64,000 nucleotides of DNA from Hormiphora californensis (lineage: Eukaryota; Ctenophora; Tentaculata; Cydippida; Pleurobrachiidae). Both the position numbers and the translations under genes were made by a program. A model generated the notes under the pieces. The model was not told the DNA's origin. It did no database searches and saw only the letters and a list, made by a program, of their open reading frames with translations. Location: the NCBI GenBank assembly GCA_020137815.1, contig CM035353.1:2434982-2498981 (forward strand). The letters run 5' to 3'. Of this stretch, positions 1-12,909 are shown in pieces (positions within the stretch are counted from its first letter, which is position 1; each line of letters starts with the position of its first letter).

Positions 1-94
1 GTCGCAGGTAAGGTTTTGTAATTTTGTACTTCCAACTTCTTATTCAATATTCATTTTATTCAAATTAAGTTACTAATTAATTAGATATTATAAG

Positions 95-660
95 ACATTT
101 CTCTCGCAGAAAACGGCTGGAGAATTAGGGGGCTATGAGGATGCTCTAGAAAACTTCAGGGGAGGAATATACACTATACGACACAGAATAGCCACTGATG
201 CACACTACCTACATAGGGGCGAATTGGGGGCTAAGGAATCGAAGGAAACACAGCTCCTCAGATGATGACAAGAGTCGAGGGGATCGAGAACACGCTCAAG
301 GTGGTTCTCGAAAACCAGGAGAGGATATTGGCGTATTTGCTTAGTAAGTAGTAAGTATGATTCATTTTATTCAAATTAAGTTTCTAATCAATTAGATATA
401 ATAAGACATTTCTCTCGCAGGAAACGGCTGGAGAATAAGGGGGCTATGAGGGTGCTCTAGAAAACTTCAGGGGAGGAATATACACTATACGACACAGAAT
501 AGCCGCTGATGCACACTACCTACATAGGGGCGAATTGGGGGCTAAGGAATCGAAGGAAACACAACTTCTCATGATGACAAGAGTCGAGGGGATCGAGAAC
601 ACGCTCAAGGTGGTTCTCGAAAACCAGGAGAGGATATTGGCGATGATGGGAAATGTTTTA
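95..660 (+). repeat. Tandem ~300-bp duplication of an exon-like segment in R1
   Basis: The block starting after the splice-like 'tctcgcag' near 109 is repeated after 'tctcgcag' near 420, with a few substitutions. Each copy can be read as a peptide containing GYE-ALENFRGG and IYTIRHRIA, followed by a coiled-coil-like stretch (VEGIENTLKVVLENQERIL) in the second copy (535-735). Copy 1 is broken near 263 and copy 2 has an in-frame TAA near 435. These are relics rather than a working exon pair. I do not recognise the protein. Confidence 0.55.
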
Positions 661-724
661 AAAAAACAGGAGGAGCCGGCGAGAAAACTTCTGAGTAAGT
701 TGTATAATATTAATATCCACATTA

Positions 725-1096
725 ATGGTAATTAGTTGGCGGGACATGTGGCGGCACAGACGGGCGATTCACCAGAAACAGGCCTTCCCCTGTCGATACA
801 GGGCATGTGATGGGGAATTCCGGTCGATCGAGGAACGGGACCAGCACCACTCCCGAGACCACGATCAAGGGAATCATCAGTGTACGGAGTGCTACATGTC
901 CTTCATGTACCTGTCCGAGCTACAGGAAATAGTTAGCCGAGTAAACGACACAGCAGATGTTGGACCATTGCTGGCGGATTTGGTACGGATTGTGCACACG
1001 TACCCAAATCATCACAAGGGTGGACAATTAGAAACTAATGTTGGACGACTTGTTTATAGGCAGGCCATGATCAGGTTTCTGTTTGGCATTATGTGA
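725..1096 (+). pseudogene. C2H2 zinc-finger-like coding remnant in R1
   Basis: An open stretch of 123 codons contains a credible C2H2 finger: C-x4-C, then EFRSIEERDQHH, then a further His four residues on (residues about 22-47). A second partial motif, HQCTECYMSF, follows and lacks its histidines. A non-zinc-finger tail (about residues 75-123) is not recognised. The segment directly follows the coiled-coil-like relic and may once have been part of the same product. Its counterpart in copy B (25930-26310) is split by many indels. It is most likely a fragment of an element-encoded DNA-binding protein; a chance ORF is possible but less likely given the motif. Confidence 0.4.
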
Positions 1097-2255
1097 AAGC
1101 AAGGACCAGGGAGAGCAGTCAGGGAACACAGGCCCAACCATAGACGACACCAAGGGGAACATCGACAGACCAGGTGTGCCCAGATCAGGTGGGAGATTAA
1201 CTTTAGTTTAATATTTATTTAAATTTATGTAATTCATACTTGTAATAACAATGATCCAGGAACTTGCAGTGGTTCGAACTACTATTATATGTACTTTTCG
1301 GAAGATTACCTGTGCCGGGTTTCAATTCAATTCAATTGTTAAATTAGACACCCCGCAACACTATGTGGTCAAAACGCGCATTTGTCCGATAGGAATCCTC
1401 CGTTTTGAGGGGTTTTGCGCGATTTTGTTAGGCGCTTTCAGGGAGCGTGCACGCTTGCGTGTGCTGTCAAACACCCTGGAAATTGTGTAGCAGTTGTAGG
1501 TAATCGTCTAAAGATCATTTTGCTACCCATAACTTGGCTGAAAGTGCGGCAGGTTTTGGACAGCACGGCATCAAAGTTCGTCCTATAGCCCAAAAACTGG
1601 CTTCTGTTCAAAGCGCAACCTAAATTTTGGTATCAAAAGAAAGCTAGGGGGCTAGAGATTACTATGCAACCTTTCCATCGCAACCGGTCCGATGCGGTCA
1701 TGTATCAAATGCGACATTTATGCTAAAAAAGCGCTTGTCAGCGCTGGTTTTACACGTAAAAACGCGCAACGAGGTTAGATCTTGGTCAAAATTGAGCCTC
1801 TACTGCGCGTTTTCTATCAAAATCACTAGATCTCGCGAGCCTATCGGACATGACCACATAGTGCGCAAGTTGACTAAAATAGTTATGAGATAAACGGAAA
1901 AACAAAGAAAAGAACTCACGATTAAAACGCCAGAGCTCTCAAACCAGCCTTCTTATGTGACACAAATCACGATTCACAATGTCGCTGGGTGTAGAGGTGC
2001 TTCTAACCTCAGTCCGAGTATGCTAAAAATCAGGAACTTGTAAGTTTCAGATACTTTGGGAACAACTGTTACGGCTTACATGTAATGGGGTCGGTGGAAA
2101 TTTTTTTAGCGGGAAAATAAACTACACAACTTGGCAAACGTTGCTGGCCCCCAGCGCGGGATAAGGCAGCGCTTTTCAACTGTGCAACCCAATATGTCTC
2201 GTTTTAAATAACTGTCGATTTTTAGAGTTTTCAAATTTCTTTAAATGACTATAAG

Positions 2256-2775
2256 ACCGGTTCCTGATGAGATAGAGACTTGGAATTTAGAGGTTACGAA
2301 GATCTTGATAAGCTCTTCCGAACCTCCAAATTTCAAGTCTCTATCTTATCAGGAATCGGAGATATGACACATTTTGTTAATTCAGGGGTGTGACTAGACT
2401 TTTGTGTGATTCTATCTTGTGAATATTCAGTGTTCAGTTTATGCTGTTTTCATTAACTTATTAACTATTTATTAATTATATTTGACAGTTTATGCTGTTT
2501 TTTAATTAACTTATTAACTATGTATTAAATTAAATGACAACGAGGACTTTCGGAAGGACATTGATACGAAGATGTGCTTTAGAAAGCGAGTTTTGATCGA
2601 AAGGACGCTTTAAAGGTCCCCCCAAACTACTATGTCCCTTGCTGTGCGCGACCGGATTTTAGACGGCCATAGCTCCACCCCCTGATAAGATAGAGACTTA
2701 AAATTTGTTTTCTAGGGAGATCATATCGAGTTCTTTGTACAAAACAAATTTCAAGTCTCTATCTCATCAGGGAGT
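2256..2775. repeat. Two hairpins carrying a shared tagagactt motif
   Basis: At about 2256-2365 a sequence containing 'gatgagatagagacttgg' is followed by its inverted partner 'caagtctctatcttatc'. A second, diverged hairpin with the same core lies at 2680-2775. The arms are about 45 bp around a short centre. The same motif pair sits inside the separate element at 36926-37147 and in copy B (27505-27605, 27925-28015). Confidence 0.6.
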
Positions 2776-4688
2776 GGAGTTATGACCGTGAGAAATTTTA
2801 CAAAACCCGAGTGAGGGACATAGTAGTTTGGGGTGTACTTTAGTATAAGTCGATGGAGATAAACACTTTTCGCTCAAAAGCGATTTAAATGTCTGGCTCC
2901 AGAAAGCAACAGGATCCTCAGAACACTAGCAGGAAAGATGGCAAAGGAGCATGGGAATAACTACCGTGAGGCAATAGAATACCTCAGACTCCGCATCCGG
3001 TTCGCAATCCTGAGTGTGTCTGATAGCACTGCGAGGCACGCGAGTGAAAGTCCATCATGCACCCATAAACAATGTGGACCTTAACCTCATCTGAACATTT
3101 GTTAGAACATTTGTTAGAATTTATATTTTGTACAGTGTGTAGGCATGAAGATATGGAGGCCCGAAAAACGTGTTGCGACGCGCATTTTGCGACGCGCATG
3201 CGACGCGCACCAAAGTGGTCATTTTTGGAAAAATTGATTTTTTCGATTTTTTTTAAAGACAAGTTTTGACAAGTTTTGACAAGTTTTTGAAAAGTTTCTA
3301 AATAAATCAGGTATGGGTCGCCCCATCCCCATGATATACATGAATAAAGATGTTAGTCTTCTTGGTTGAAATGCGCTACAGCCCTCTCATGCGCGCGTCC
3401 CCTTGTAAAGAGGCCTGCAGCGTATGCCGAGCTTCTTGGAATTTAACTTTCTACTTTCTAGGTTTTTGAGTTAAAGTTCAATCTGAAAAGTTGTCATGCG
3501 CTGCCGTCTGCAGCCTACCGACAATTATGTGCGTTTCTGATTGAAGAAGATTAGCCTTTTTCCCACGATTTGCTAACGTTTCTATTTAATGCCACCTGCC
3601 TGGCGCCGCAACCCCATCTGAGCACAAATGGGGATAGCGATGCCGCCATGCAGATGGCCACTAAGGAAGACCTCATGCGGTGAACTGCTGTATGGAGTGC
3701 GGTGAAAAAGTATGAAATTGCCTTAGTTGATGAGTCCCAGAGACCCTTCACACATGGGATTGAGCTGCTCAGGTACGCTCCAACATCTCAAAATCTTTTC
3801 TCTCCAGCGGGGTCGTTAACGATACATGACTATCCATGTCTGGAAGGTTTTTCACGAATTAGTTCTAAACGGCACTGGTATCTTGTGAGCACACCTGTCT
3901 TGGTACCAGAGCAATGGTCCCCCGCTACAATTAGCTCGCTCAAAAATCCATATCTGGCCCTTATGACTTATCATTCGATTTTAAAGGAGCGCACCCTAGT
4001 AAAGGTCGCGCGGGCAATTATGGTGAAAATTGGCCAATCTACAAACATTAATTCGCGAATCCTCAACAATATTGGCCAATCTTCGCTGGATGCGCAAATA
4101 GATTGGCCAATCTTCGCTGGCCATGGCTGAATTTCACAGCTGTTTCGCGCGCACACAACCCAAGATAACTGGTTTCGCGCCCCACGTCTATGCCACTCGA
4201 TGCTCGCCAAATACCCCGGTAAGGGATCAGCCGATGATGCTATTTGAATAATGTTACTTTGCTGGCAACATGCTTCCAATGAGATTCAATAACATGCAGC
4301 AATGTGAATTGAGATGATCCAATTATGAAATGTTACTTTTCGGTAATCTGGTACAGTCTTATCGGTGCAGTGATACTATACTGATGTTAGGGATCAGAAT
4401 GATTTGAAAAGTAGACACCAAGAGGATTGCAGAACACCCGGAATTTTGATTTTAGCATAACGGGAACCATTTCCTCCCCATGGCGCCCTTTTTAGGGACC
4501 AAAACGAGGTCAGGGCCAGAGGGTACTCGCGAAATACGGTCTCTGCGCCCCCAGCGACTCTCTCGACAGACACAAATTGGGTCGAGGAGAGTTAAAACTT
4601 CCTCAGAAATATTCAGGTGTTTTTGAATGACCGATATGAAAATTCAATTAAATGATATATATACCAACTAAAATTTAAAATTACAAGA

Positions 4689-4761
4689 GCGGATTTGGCT
4701 CAGTTGATAGCAGCTTGTCTGTCACCCTCAGGGCGTCGGGTTCGAGACCAGAGCATCGACC
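4689..4761 (+). repeat. tRNA-derived SINE-like module, copy A
   Basis: Starts GCGGATTTGGCTCAGTTGAT, which resembles the 5' half of a tRNA and includes a good internal A box. About 45 bp later comes GGTTCGAGACC, which fits a B box. A run of T follows at 4763-4767. The 3' side does not pair with the 5' end to make an acceptor stem, so this is a tRNA-derived polymerase III promoter module and not a working tRNA gene. The same module is found at 29957-30031 and 63247-63320. Confidence 0.6.
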
Positions 4762-4944
4762 CTTTTTCCATATTTTTTAAAAACATTTAGGAAATTGGCA
4801 CAGTATAGTGAATAGATTGGTTCAATCGAAAAATAAGAATGAACTGCCCCATTTTCAAATTAGAAAACACTTTATATGAATTTCATAAATAAACCACCGT
4901 AATCCGGCTATAATCGTTCATGCGATTAAATGAGTTATTTGAAA

Positions 4945-4945
<1 letters not shown>

Positions 4946-4982
<37 letters not shown>

Positions 4983-4983
4983 T

Positions 4984-5028
<45 letters not shown>

Positions 5029-5130
5029 TTCTCTCTCTCTCTCTCTCTCTCTTCCTCTCCTCTCTCCTCCTCATGCTCCTCTCCTCCTCGTCCCTCTCCT
5101 CTCCTCTCTCTACTCATCTCAGTCTCACTC
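4946..5130 (+). repeat. (TC)n microsatellite at the R1 right end
   Basis: Interrupted CT/TC repeat that terminates R1 copy A and grades into pyrimidine-rich sequence before the scaffold gap. Open reading frames across it are low-complexity artefacts. Confidence 0.95.
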
Positions 5131-5235
5131 TCATCCCTCTCTCCCAGTTCCACTCCCTTTCGGAAACGTCTTCCCCCAACTGGCCTTCCGGGTTCAGTCT
5201 TTACCGTAAATCTAATCGTATCCCTATTTTCGAAA

Positions 5236-5335
5236 NNNNNNNNNNNNNNNNNNNNNNNNNNNNNNNNNNNNNNNNNNNNNNNNNNNNNNNNNNNNNNNNN
5301 NNNNNNNNNNNNNNNNNNNNNNNNNNNNNNNNNNN
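5236..5335. other. Assembly gap of 100 N
   Basis: Exactly one hundred unknown bases, the usual placeholder for a scaffold join of unknown size. Sequence on the two sides need not be adjacent in the genome. Confidence 0.99.
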
Positions 5336-8300
5336 TATCGACCAACACACATGTCGACCCGTGTGAATGCAACGAATATACTGCTTGAAGAAATGAATTG
5401 ATACATGTGTACGGGGTAGTGCAAAAACCATTATTTTGTGTAATCACTATCATTAACTTAATATTATATCAGCCCAGGCATGCGCCATTTAGTATTAACC
5501 GAATCTAACTACCCCTTTTCATGAAAGCCGTACAAACAGACTATTTTTTAATGTTCAGTAACAATCCGTCTCAAGTACCGAGTTCTTTAGCACGCACGAA
5601 AGAGCGCTGCCCAATCTAAAATGTTATATTGTAATGTATATCAGAGATAATAAATAATAAATAAAGTGTTTCGCAAATAGATTCCTTGTTTCCTACCTGT
5701 TTAATGCCAGCTGCAATTTTACGGTATCTACACATAACCAAATCCTAATTAATTAACTAGTGACCTCCCAGTGATAGCCCCCAACATGCTCTGAACAACC
5801 CCTTATCAACCAAAGAGGTAGGAACATACGAGAATTATTGAAATGTCCCGCTATGCTTATTTAATGTGCGACCCCAACGCCGATGAAACCAGTGCCTGAA
5901 GGATGCAAGGAGAAGCTCTGGTTGGTCCGAGTACTATGCATGCCACACCATGTACATGCCAACGATGAAAAAGGCAACCTTCACATAACCTACGATATAA
6001 TATTTAATTTACAGATTGTACTTAAAAAACGTTAATTTATTTATTATTTATGGCAACTATTATTCGTCGCTTATCTTTGGTGACAAATCAATTACAATAA
6101 CTCGAACCCGGACAATAGCTCAAGAGCAGCCTCAGAGGCACGGTAACACCGGCGGCCAAGGAGCGGAACAACCTGATTATAATTTATTCTCATCTGTTTC
6201 TCAAACTTAATTCAGCTGTTGTAAGTGATATTATTGCGATGTGAAGATACGAACGGCATAGCATATACCTGATAATAATCATTCATCAAGAAAGCGATTC
6301 GTGACTTATCAGCTCAGCCAAAAGTGATGAATTGCTACAGCATAACACAACTAACCGCGTAGAGATGAACCCGTTTATGATGATGAGTTAGAAGAGTTAC
6401 TATCGACTTCTAACGCCCTTGAAATGGCCAGAGCAAGGAGCCTACTTTACAACCTTCCCCGATGGATCTAGAGGCCTTTAAAATACGATTTATTTCACTT
6501 GTTTACTTAACTAAATCAGATTGCCAGGAGGCAAATGAACAAGTCAGGTAAGCGTCCGGAAGAATGCTACAATAATGGAAAAAGTGTGGTCAAGATGAAT
6601 GCTGGAAAGAAAACATATAAAAAGTAGGGCTAAAAAAAGCCTGTGAAAAAAGCCGCACCCACCAACATAAAAAGCCATCACTCAAAATCAGGGTACTTTG
6701 CTTTTTTTAGTGGATGGCCCCCCCCAGTCTACCATTCAATGTTTTGTCATATCATGGGGCAGGGTGCGGTACTACCCTAAATTTCCCTGTCATTCAGAAA
6801 ACGGCACGGATCAGACGCAACATCCCCCCTGCCTCCCACAGATACCCTGTGCCAGAGACTCGCAGAGGAAGTTATACTGCCCAGTTACATTCAATTTTTA
6901 TGTCATATCATTGGGTGGGGGCGGCGGGAGGGGAGGCGGGGGGATTTCACCCTAAAATTCTCTCCCTTACTCACTAATTCATTCTCCATTTAATAATATC
7001 CCCGCCTCCTTCACTTTGAGGAAACTTCGACGCCCAAGACGCTACACCCTGCCAGCCCTCCATGATGATCCCCTGCGAGAACGAGTATATTTGCCCAGCT
7101 CTACCATCAATTTTTACTTCACTATTGGGAGGGTATGCCTACCATGCGACTATAACAGACTAAACAAAGAGGGTAATGAAAAACACTTCATCTCTATCCC
7201 TCTATCTCTCTATCTGCTTCTTGGTTGATATCTATGAAAAAACTAAACAATCTAGATATTTGAGCTCAAAGTGAACAAATTATTATTACTCAGGATTGCA
7301 AGCGAAGGCTACAAGGTCGTTCTTCGCCGACGCGCACGACGATGGCATATCAATGTTGCCCCCCCCCCTAAGTGACGAATGACGATTGCCAGAAAAGGGA
7401 CACATGAGTAAGAACCCCTTAGAGCAAACAGATAGAAAAGTCATCACCTAGCGTTTATTAATTATCTGAAGACCACGGTTCTCAGACTCAGTATGTATGT
7501 TATCCTTCAAATATTAAAAAATTTGTACCATCCGAGGTATTATATTGCCCACCTGTGACATCACACAATTGAAGTCATAAATAGTGACCATAGCCACAGC
7601 ACAGGCGCTGAAGAGGAATGGGGAGTCAGAGGTCCGACTGTATTATGTTACAAAAGGTTAGACTGAGAGAAACAATGGAGAAAGGCTAATGGTGCGAGCA
7701 AAATGAATTATGATCATCAATATTCCTAAATGACTAACTTGGAAATAACTTCTCTTGATGAGGTGACTCCCATGTTATGGCAGCAAGGAGCTGCTGTAGT
7801 TGTTTACTTCCTTTTTAAAACAGCAACTCGTTTAACCAGACTTTAATATCAATTTATTTTATTTAAAACGTTTTTTAGCTGTGCCCCCACTAAGGACACA
7901 CTAGACTAAGAGTTCGGCGAAAATAAAGAATAAACCCATTCTATGAGATTGGGTAATCTGCAAGTCGCCAAAAGAAAAAACCCAAAAAAGAAAATAAGCC
8001 CACCGTGGCGCCCAGGTTGAGGACGCCTCGGGGTTGCGCTGGAAAGCAAGAATGGATTATGTAGTGAAAGCGGCAACCAACGCAAACTCACCTCTGATCC
8101 TCATGCACCAGAAACGCAGACTCCCTCCCATGGAAACACGTCACATCCGGTTAAGACCCCTGATCCTATCTACAAACCAATAACGTAACTATAACATCGT
8201 CTGCGACATTCCTGACAGCCAGAGGGGTGATGTGCGATAGAGATGCAGCAAATAAAAAAGACCATTCCAGAGTCGACATACGATATATTTGAGCGAAACA

Positions 8301-11300
8301 GTTGAAAGTCATCGAGACCGCCCCACACAGTTAGAGGCAGGGAGAGTCGGTGCAACAGCACAACTTGTACAAACATAGAATTGCTACACATTTGCACGCC
8401 ACCTCATATAAAAAGCAGTCCTATACTGTGCAAGATGTTCGCTGAGCATCTCCACCTGCCTAAGGGTGACCTGGGATATTCGGAACACTGACAGTACCAC
8501 GGCGAAATTAATGCCCATTTCTTCAGAACCTGATGGCCCAATAATCCCTACGAGACTTGAAATAGGATTCTATCACATACTGCAAAGCGTGAAGCCCCTC
8601 ATCGGACACAATACTCGCTGGCTTGTAAGACCCGATGTCCAAAACATCACACACACATGATCTTTTTAAATATGATGTTTGAAAGCAATGCCATAGAAAT
8701 GTGATGAAGTAGTATAACATATATATTTTCGATGATGACATCTCCGCCTCCTCCCGCAGGGCCTAAAGAGAGGACTGGTAAGAACGCAGGTACAGGCTGC
8801 TGAAGATATACACTTAGCGGGGCTACAGAGTCAACTTATAGGAGTAGGCTAGTGGATACTGGATAGCGCTAGTGCGTAGTGCGAAATGGACAGTGGGGAT
8901 AGTTCAGGATAGTACCCGAACCCGATTCCCCACTAACGACGAACAAGATATGAACAATAATACAATAAATGAGAGATATCACTGCTTCATCGCGAAATGA
9001 ATGAGGAGATCCCGCGAGTTACCGAGAGACAGCACTCAGCAAGGTCAGACACCATCCAATGCCGAAAATGGACATGCCCGAATCTGCTCACATCCAGATC
9101 CAGGAGAATACCTGGAATAGATCCTAGAAGGATTGCCATAATCCTGAGAACGATTCCGGAAACAATGGCTGAAGGACTAAAGGAGTTTCTACATGAGGAA
9201 AACCGGGAGGGATGCCACCAACAAAAGACAAGCGGATACAGAGAAATATACCCTCTCTCCAGATGCTAATGTTCAAGCTCCTATCAGAAAAGGTTGTTAA
9301 TCCGCTTTCAACGCACAACAGGCAAACAGAACCCTATTTCCAGGATAATAGAACCATATTTCTGTTTTTTACCAGGATAACAGAACGCACTATTTCCAGG
9401 TAACAGAATCTATTTCCCAGCGTTAACAGGAACGACCATATTTCCCAGAGATAACCAAACTTTAGCCGGGTCAAAACTATCATTGTATTTTATAGCGGGC
9501 GAGGGCCAAACAGTTACAGCTGTGAAAGTAGACTATAATTTACTCAATCAAAAAGACAACCGCCGTTTATCACAAAAAACGGACTCTGGCCTGAAAGCCC
9601 CACAGAATCCTATTATCACCCCCTCTGGTTCTGTTGGAAGTTTGAGGAAATATGAAATGCAGATTAAATTATCCTGCCGAACGATTCCGCGAACAATATG
9701 ATTCAAGTTCATTTCAAATAAATTACACACAATAGTATACAACATACAGTAAATGACAGAAATTCCCATCGCGAATGCCCTGGTCCCCTTTGTAACTAGT
9801 ATACATGGTAAAATATGTATTTAAAAGTCCCTACTCAGCCATAAACAGCGCAGCAGCAAACAACATCTACAGATTCACACAACACTCTTCCGTTCATGCT
9901 CTCGAAACTCATTAGGGACCGTAATATAGCCACGCCACCGGTGCCAGTCATAGTCATAGAATTCCTTCATAAGAACGCACCAAGGTTGCCTTCTGAAGAG
10001 TAACCTCTCGGAAGGAGTTTAATTCCATAACCGAGATAAGCCGCTGAAAAAGCCCTAACCTCATAAGAGACTAGAAGAGAATTCTACCTAGAAAAAAATC
10101 GCCCCACTAGAAAAAAATCAGAAACTCTCAGGGTTGCTGTGTGCTCTAAAAAAACACTTCGAATCGGAGAAGGGCACTATCCAACGATGCGGCCCCCTGG
10201 AGGATTTCAATATCGGATACATAAATGGTGTGAAATTCTAAATGAAAAGCCCAATACACACAAGCTTCACACGTACGAACGATTAACTCCTCTAGCGTTA
10301 ATGTTCAAGCTACTAGAAAGTCTTCAATTCGTACAAAGGGAATATATCTACAACCGATTAGCCAGACTGCGAGTTAATATAACAATTCATTGACTCAAAT
10401 ATAGAATGATACGATAGGATGAACACGAGGCTATCCTCTTTTTTACCCTTATAGGTGAATGCCCTTATAGCCACCGTCAACTAACTTCCGAGCCAACACA
10501 CCGGTGTATCGTATGAGTACATACCCGCTTGGAGACACCGCACAATCTGCATATGAGTACGAGAGCAAACATCATTTCATGAAGGGAGCAAGCATTAACA
10601 GATTAGTAAAATCAGCACACAGCAACAATGCCTCATCGTAATTCATAGATGTACGAACCATAGTCGATGAAAGATATCTCCTGTAAGGATTTATCCAAAG
10701 TAAGATACAATCTAGCCACACAGATGCCTATAAACAGAAATTGCATACTGTGTTGCAAAACGATAAGAGATGCCATACTCCTGTGCCTGTTGTCGAAAAT
10801 ATACACTCTTGTAATTAAAATGTAAATCTTATTTAATACCTAGAATACTAACAGATTATACCCATCTGCACTACTAGCCCAAAATCCATCTCCACCGTTC
10901 TATGGTATGGGTTTTTAAATGGACCGACCTCCAAAGGAATGAGTGAAGAACGCCCAATGGGGTAAACCTAGAACTCAGCAATACAGGGAAGATCCCAGAT
11001 ACAATAGTAATTACCAGGTTTTGTAAATTGAACTTATAACCACCTGGAATCGAGGCGGAGAGGATGACCGTGTGTTAACTGAATCCCAAGAGCAAAGTGG
11101 AAGTGAAGACGAAAGGAAAAACACTAAAGACTCTTAAGGAACTAGAATAACGAAAAAGGGTGATTTTGCCACAAAATCGATGAGCGACCGAAAGAGCGGA
11201 CGATTAAAGTCAAAACTAGGAATAACTATTATTTTATACCAATCTACTTATGTCACGGCCCCCTGTCAGAAGAGGAAGTTGTCATGCCAGGCATTCAGAA

Positions 11301-12060
11301 AATTCGAAGCATCGAAGCATTTAGCCAATTGCTCAGCCAATTAAGAGATACTAAAACAAACTAGCCCCGAACCCCAACAGGAAGACCTGTATTATTTATT
11401 TAGTGACTTGTTTTTGATCTCATCATATTACCTAATATAGATCGAACGCTAACCCAAAGGGCGAACTTGTGCCCCAAAGACTGATCGGCCGATTGCCTAT
11501 AGGATAATTGTTTCGGATCAGTACCAGTATAAGGCAGGAGTGCCTGGCGTGACAGCAGGTTGGCAAATAAGAACCCTGTTAAACCTCAGCCGTGAGAAAA
11601 GAGAATGGACTGACGGTGAATTGATATTACCGGAGCTTGTGTTGTAATGGTCAGTATGCGAGAGGGGTGTGCGCCCCGATCTAGTGCTAAAATCACTAAA
11701 AAGCGACTCGAGATTGGCCGTAGGCCGGAAACGAGAGTTTTATCGCTACATCTATACTTCATTTCGAGAGTAGTGTGCTAGGGCCGTTATTTAGGGATTC
11801 GTAGGTAGAAGTCGAGTTAGGGTATAAAAGGTTATATCCGGTACATAGATCGTGGGGTTGTTTAAAGCGATGGCCGGAATGGCCGTAGCCCTGGCCATTC
11901 CAAATCGACCGATTTATCCGTGGCATAGTAGCAGTAGCCAGACATAGTTAGTAGTTAGCGACGTTCATAAATATCGACTGTACGGCCCCAGAGGCACCAT
12001 ACTTATAAGCTCATTTTAGAAAGTTTTCAAAAGTTTTTAAAAAGTGTTCTTCACCCAGGA
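5336..12060. other. Non-coding or degraded stretch, no gene recognised
   Basis: Only short unrelated open frames (under about 95 codons) with no recognisable domains. C homopolymers and small-indel texture are common (for example 6714-6730 and 7355-7370). Apart from a short tandem repeat at 9330-9465 I see nothing that can be named. Poor base accuracy could be hiding genes here. Confidence 0.6.
9330..9465 (+). repeat. Degenerate short tandem repeat
   Basis: About four imperfect units of roughly 30-35 bp, each containing 'tatttccaggataacag' or a close variant. Confidence 0.55.
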
Positions 12061-12065
12061 GCGAT

Positions 12066-12140
12066 CGGCCCGATTCGAACACGAGATTCTCCCGCTTGAA
12101 TAGGCAAGGCTCATAGCCGCCCTAGCCGCCACCTTCAGCG
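12066..12140 (-). repeat. tRNA-like sequence, minus strand
   Basis: Read on the minus strand this gives GGCGGCTATGAGCCTTGCC, a short hairpin region, then GTGTTCGAATCGGGCC, which contains a good B-box core (GTTCGAATC). The 5' portion is only loosely like an A box and no clean acceptor stem closes it. It is probably a tRNA-derived repeat or decayed tRNA. Confidence 0.3.
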
Positions 12141-12719
12141 CTTAATTAAATAATGCAATCGGCGAATGTATTTATTCTTATATGTGCGCTTTTCGCGCCC
12201 AAGGAAGAGGGGGGAAGATTTCCCGGCCAGACAGAGAACACGAAATATCCCGTGTTTTGAGGGAAGACTAGGTAGATTTGAACCGATTTCGCCCCGCGGC
12301 GCCGCCTCTGCATTTTGCCCTGACGCTAGCAAGATAGCTAAGAAATAAGTTACCAGCGTCCCAAGACATCGAATTTACGGTCCAAAAAACTAGGAGTAGC
12401 AGGTGAACACACGTGTGCGTCATTTGTGTGAAAAATGGCCGAATCCCGCGATAATTAAATTTGGGCCGTCGCGAGAATCGTCTTCCCAGATCAAACTCTG
12501 GTATATGGTAGATAGAGAGTCCTCCCTATTGGGTTAGATATAGAGTCACGTATAGCCCAATAGAGTCAGCCCCACCGCTCATGGAGATCCATAATTTTAA
12601 GCCGATTCCGACCGTTCAACAGCGTGATATCGTTGGCTGAACCTGAACAACGGAGAAGAATGATAGATTCTGCCGCCAAGGATGTGAAAAGGTAATCAGC
12701 GGCTACACGAGTTATAAAT

Positions 12720-12909
12720 CAGTACGGACCCGTATTACCGGTAATGACTCGGGGAAAGGGTTTTCGCCCCGCTAAATCGGGGTGTATCGGTATATCGGTC
12801 AAAGAACCATGTTATTTACCTATATCGGTGAATTTTTATCCTACCCGGCTTAAATCGGAACGCGTATCCGCAGTAATCTGGGCCCGGCTAAATCGCAGGC
12901 GTCGGACTG
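12720..12909. mobile_element. Miniature TA-type element, decayed (CAGTCGGACCCCG-end family)
   Basis: Begins CAGTACGGACCC and ends CGGACTG next to TA. Inside are several 'gctaaatcgg' and 'tatatcgg' repeats. This is a noisy, longer relative of the compact element at 54721-54798. Confidence 0.5.

Larger units (their letters stand above)
1..4943 (+). repeat. Composite repeat R1, copy A
   Basis: Long interspersed repeat that opens the window, so its left end is not seen. The same order of sequence recurs at 25166-30145. Parts recur at 38470-39322, 62545-63504 and, inverted, at 36498-36620. It contains a tandemly duplicated coding-like segment, a zinc-finger-like remnant, two hairpins built on a 'tagagactt' motif, three copies of a TTGGCCAATC motif near 4025-4120, and a tRNA-like module. 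It ends in a TC tract. I see no transposase or reverse transcriptase inside, so it looks like a non-autonomous or mosaic element. Confidence 0.85.

Noticed and set aside
3702-4130. 142-codon open frame in R1, with a shorter identical-start frame at 39032
   Set aside because: No domain. Copy B breaks it at several points, and the truncated copy at 39032 differs only because R1 stops there.
4689-4761. Functional tRNA gene
   Set aside because: The 5' and 3' ends do not form an acceptor stem and the sequence is embedded in a repeated element. Kept only as a tRNA-derived module.
4920-5453. Long open frames across 4920-5453 on both strands
   Set aside because: They translate the TC microsatellite and run through the N gap.
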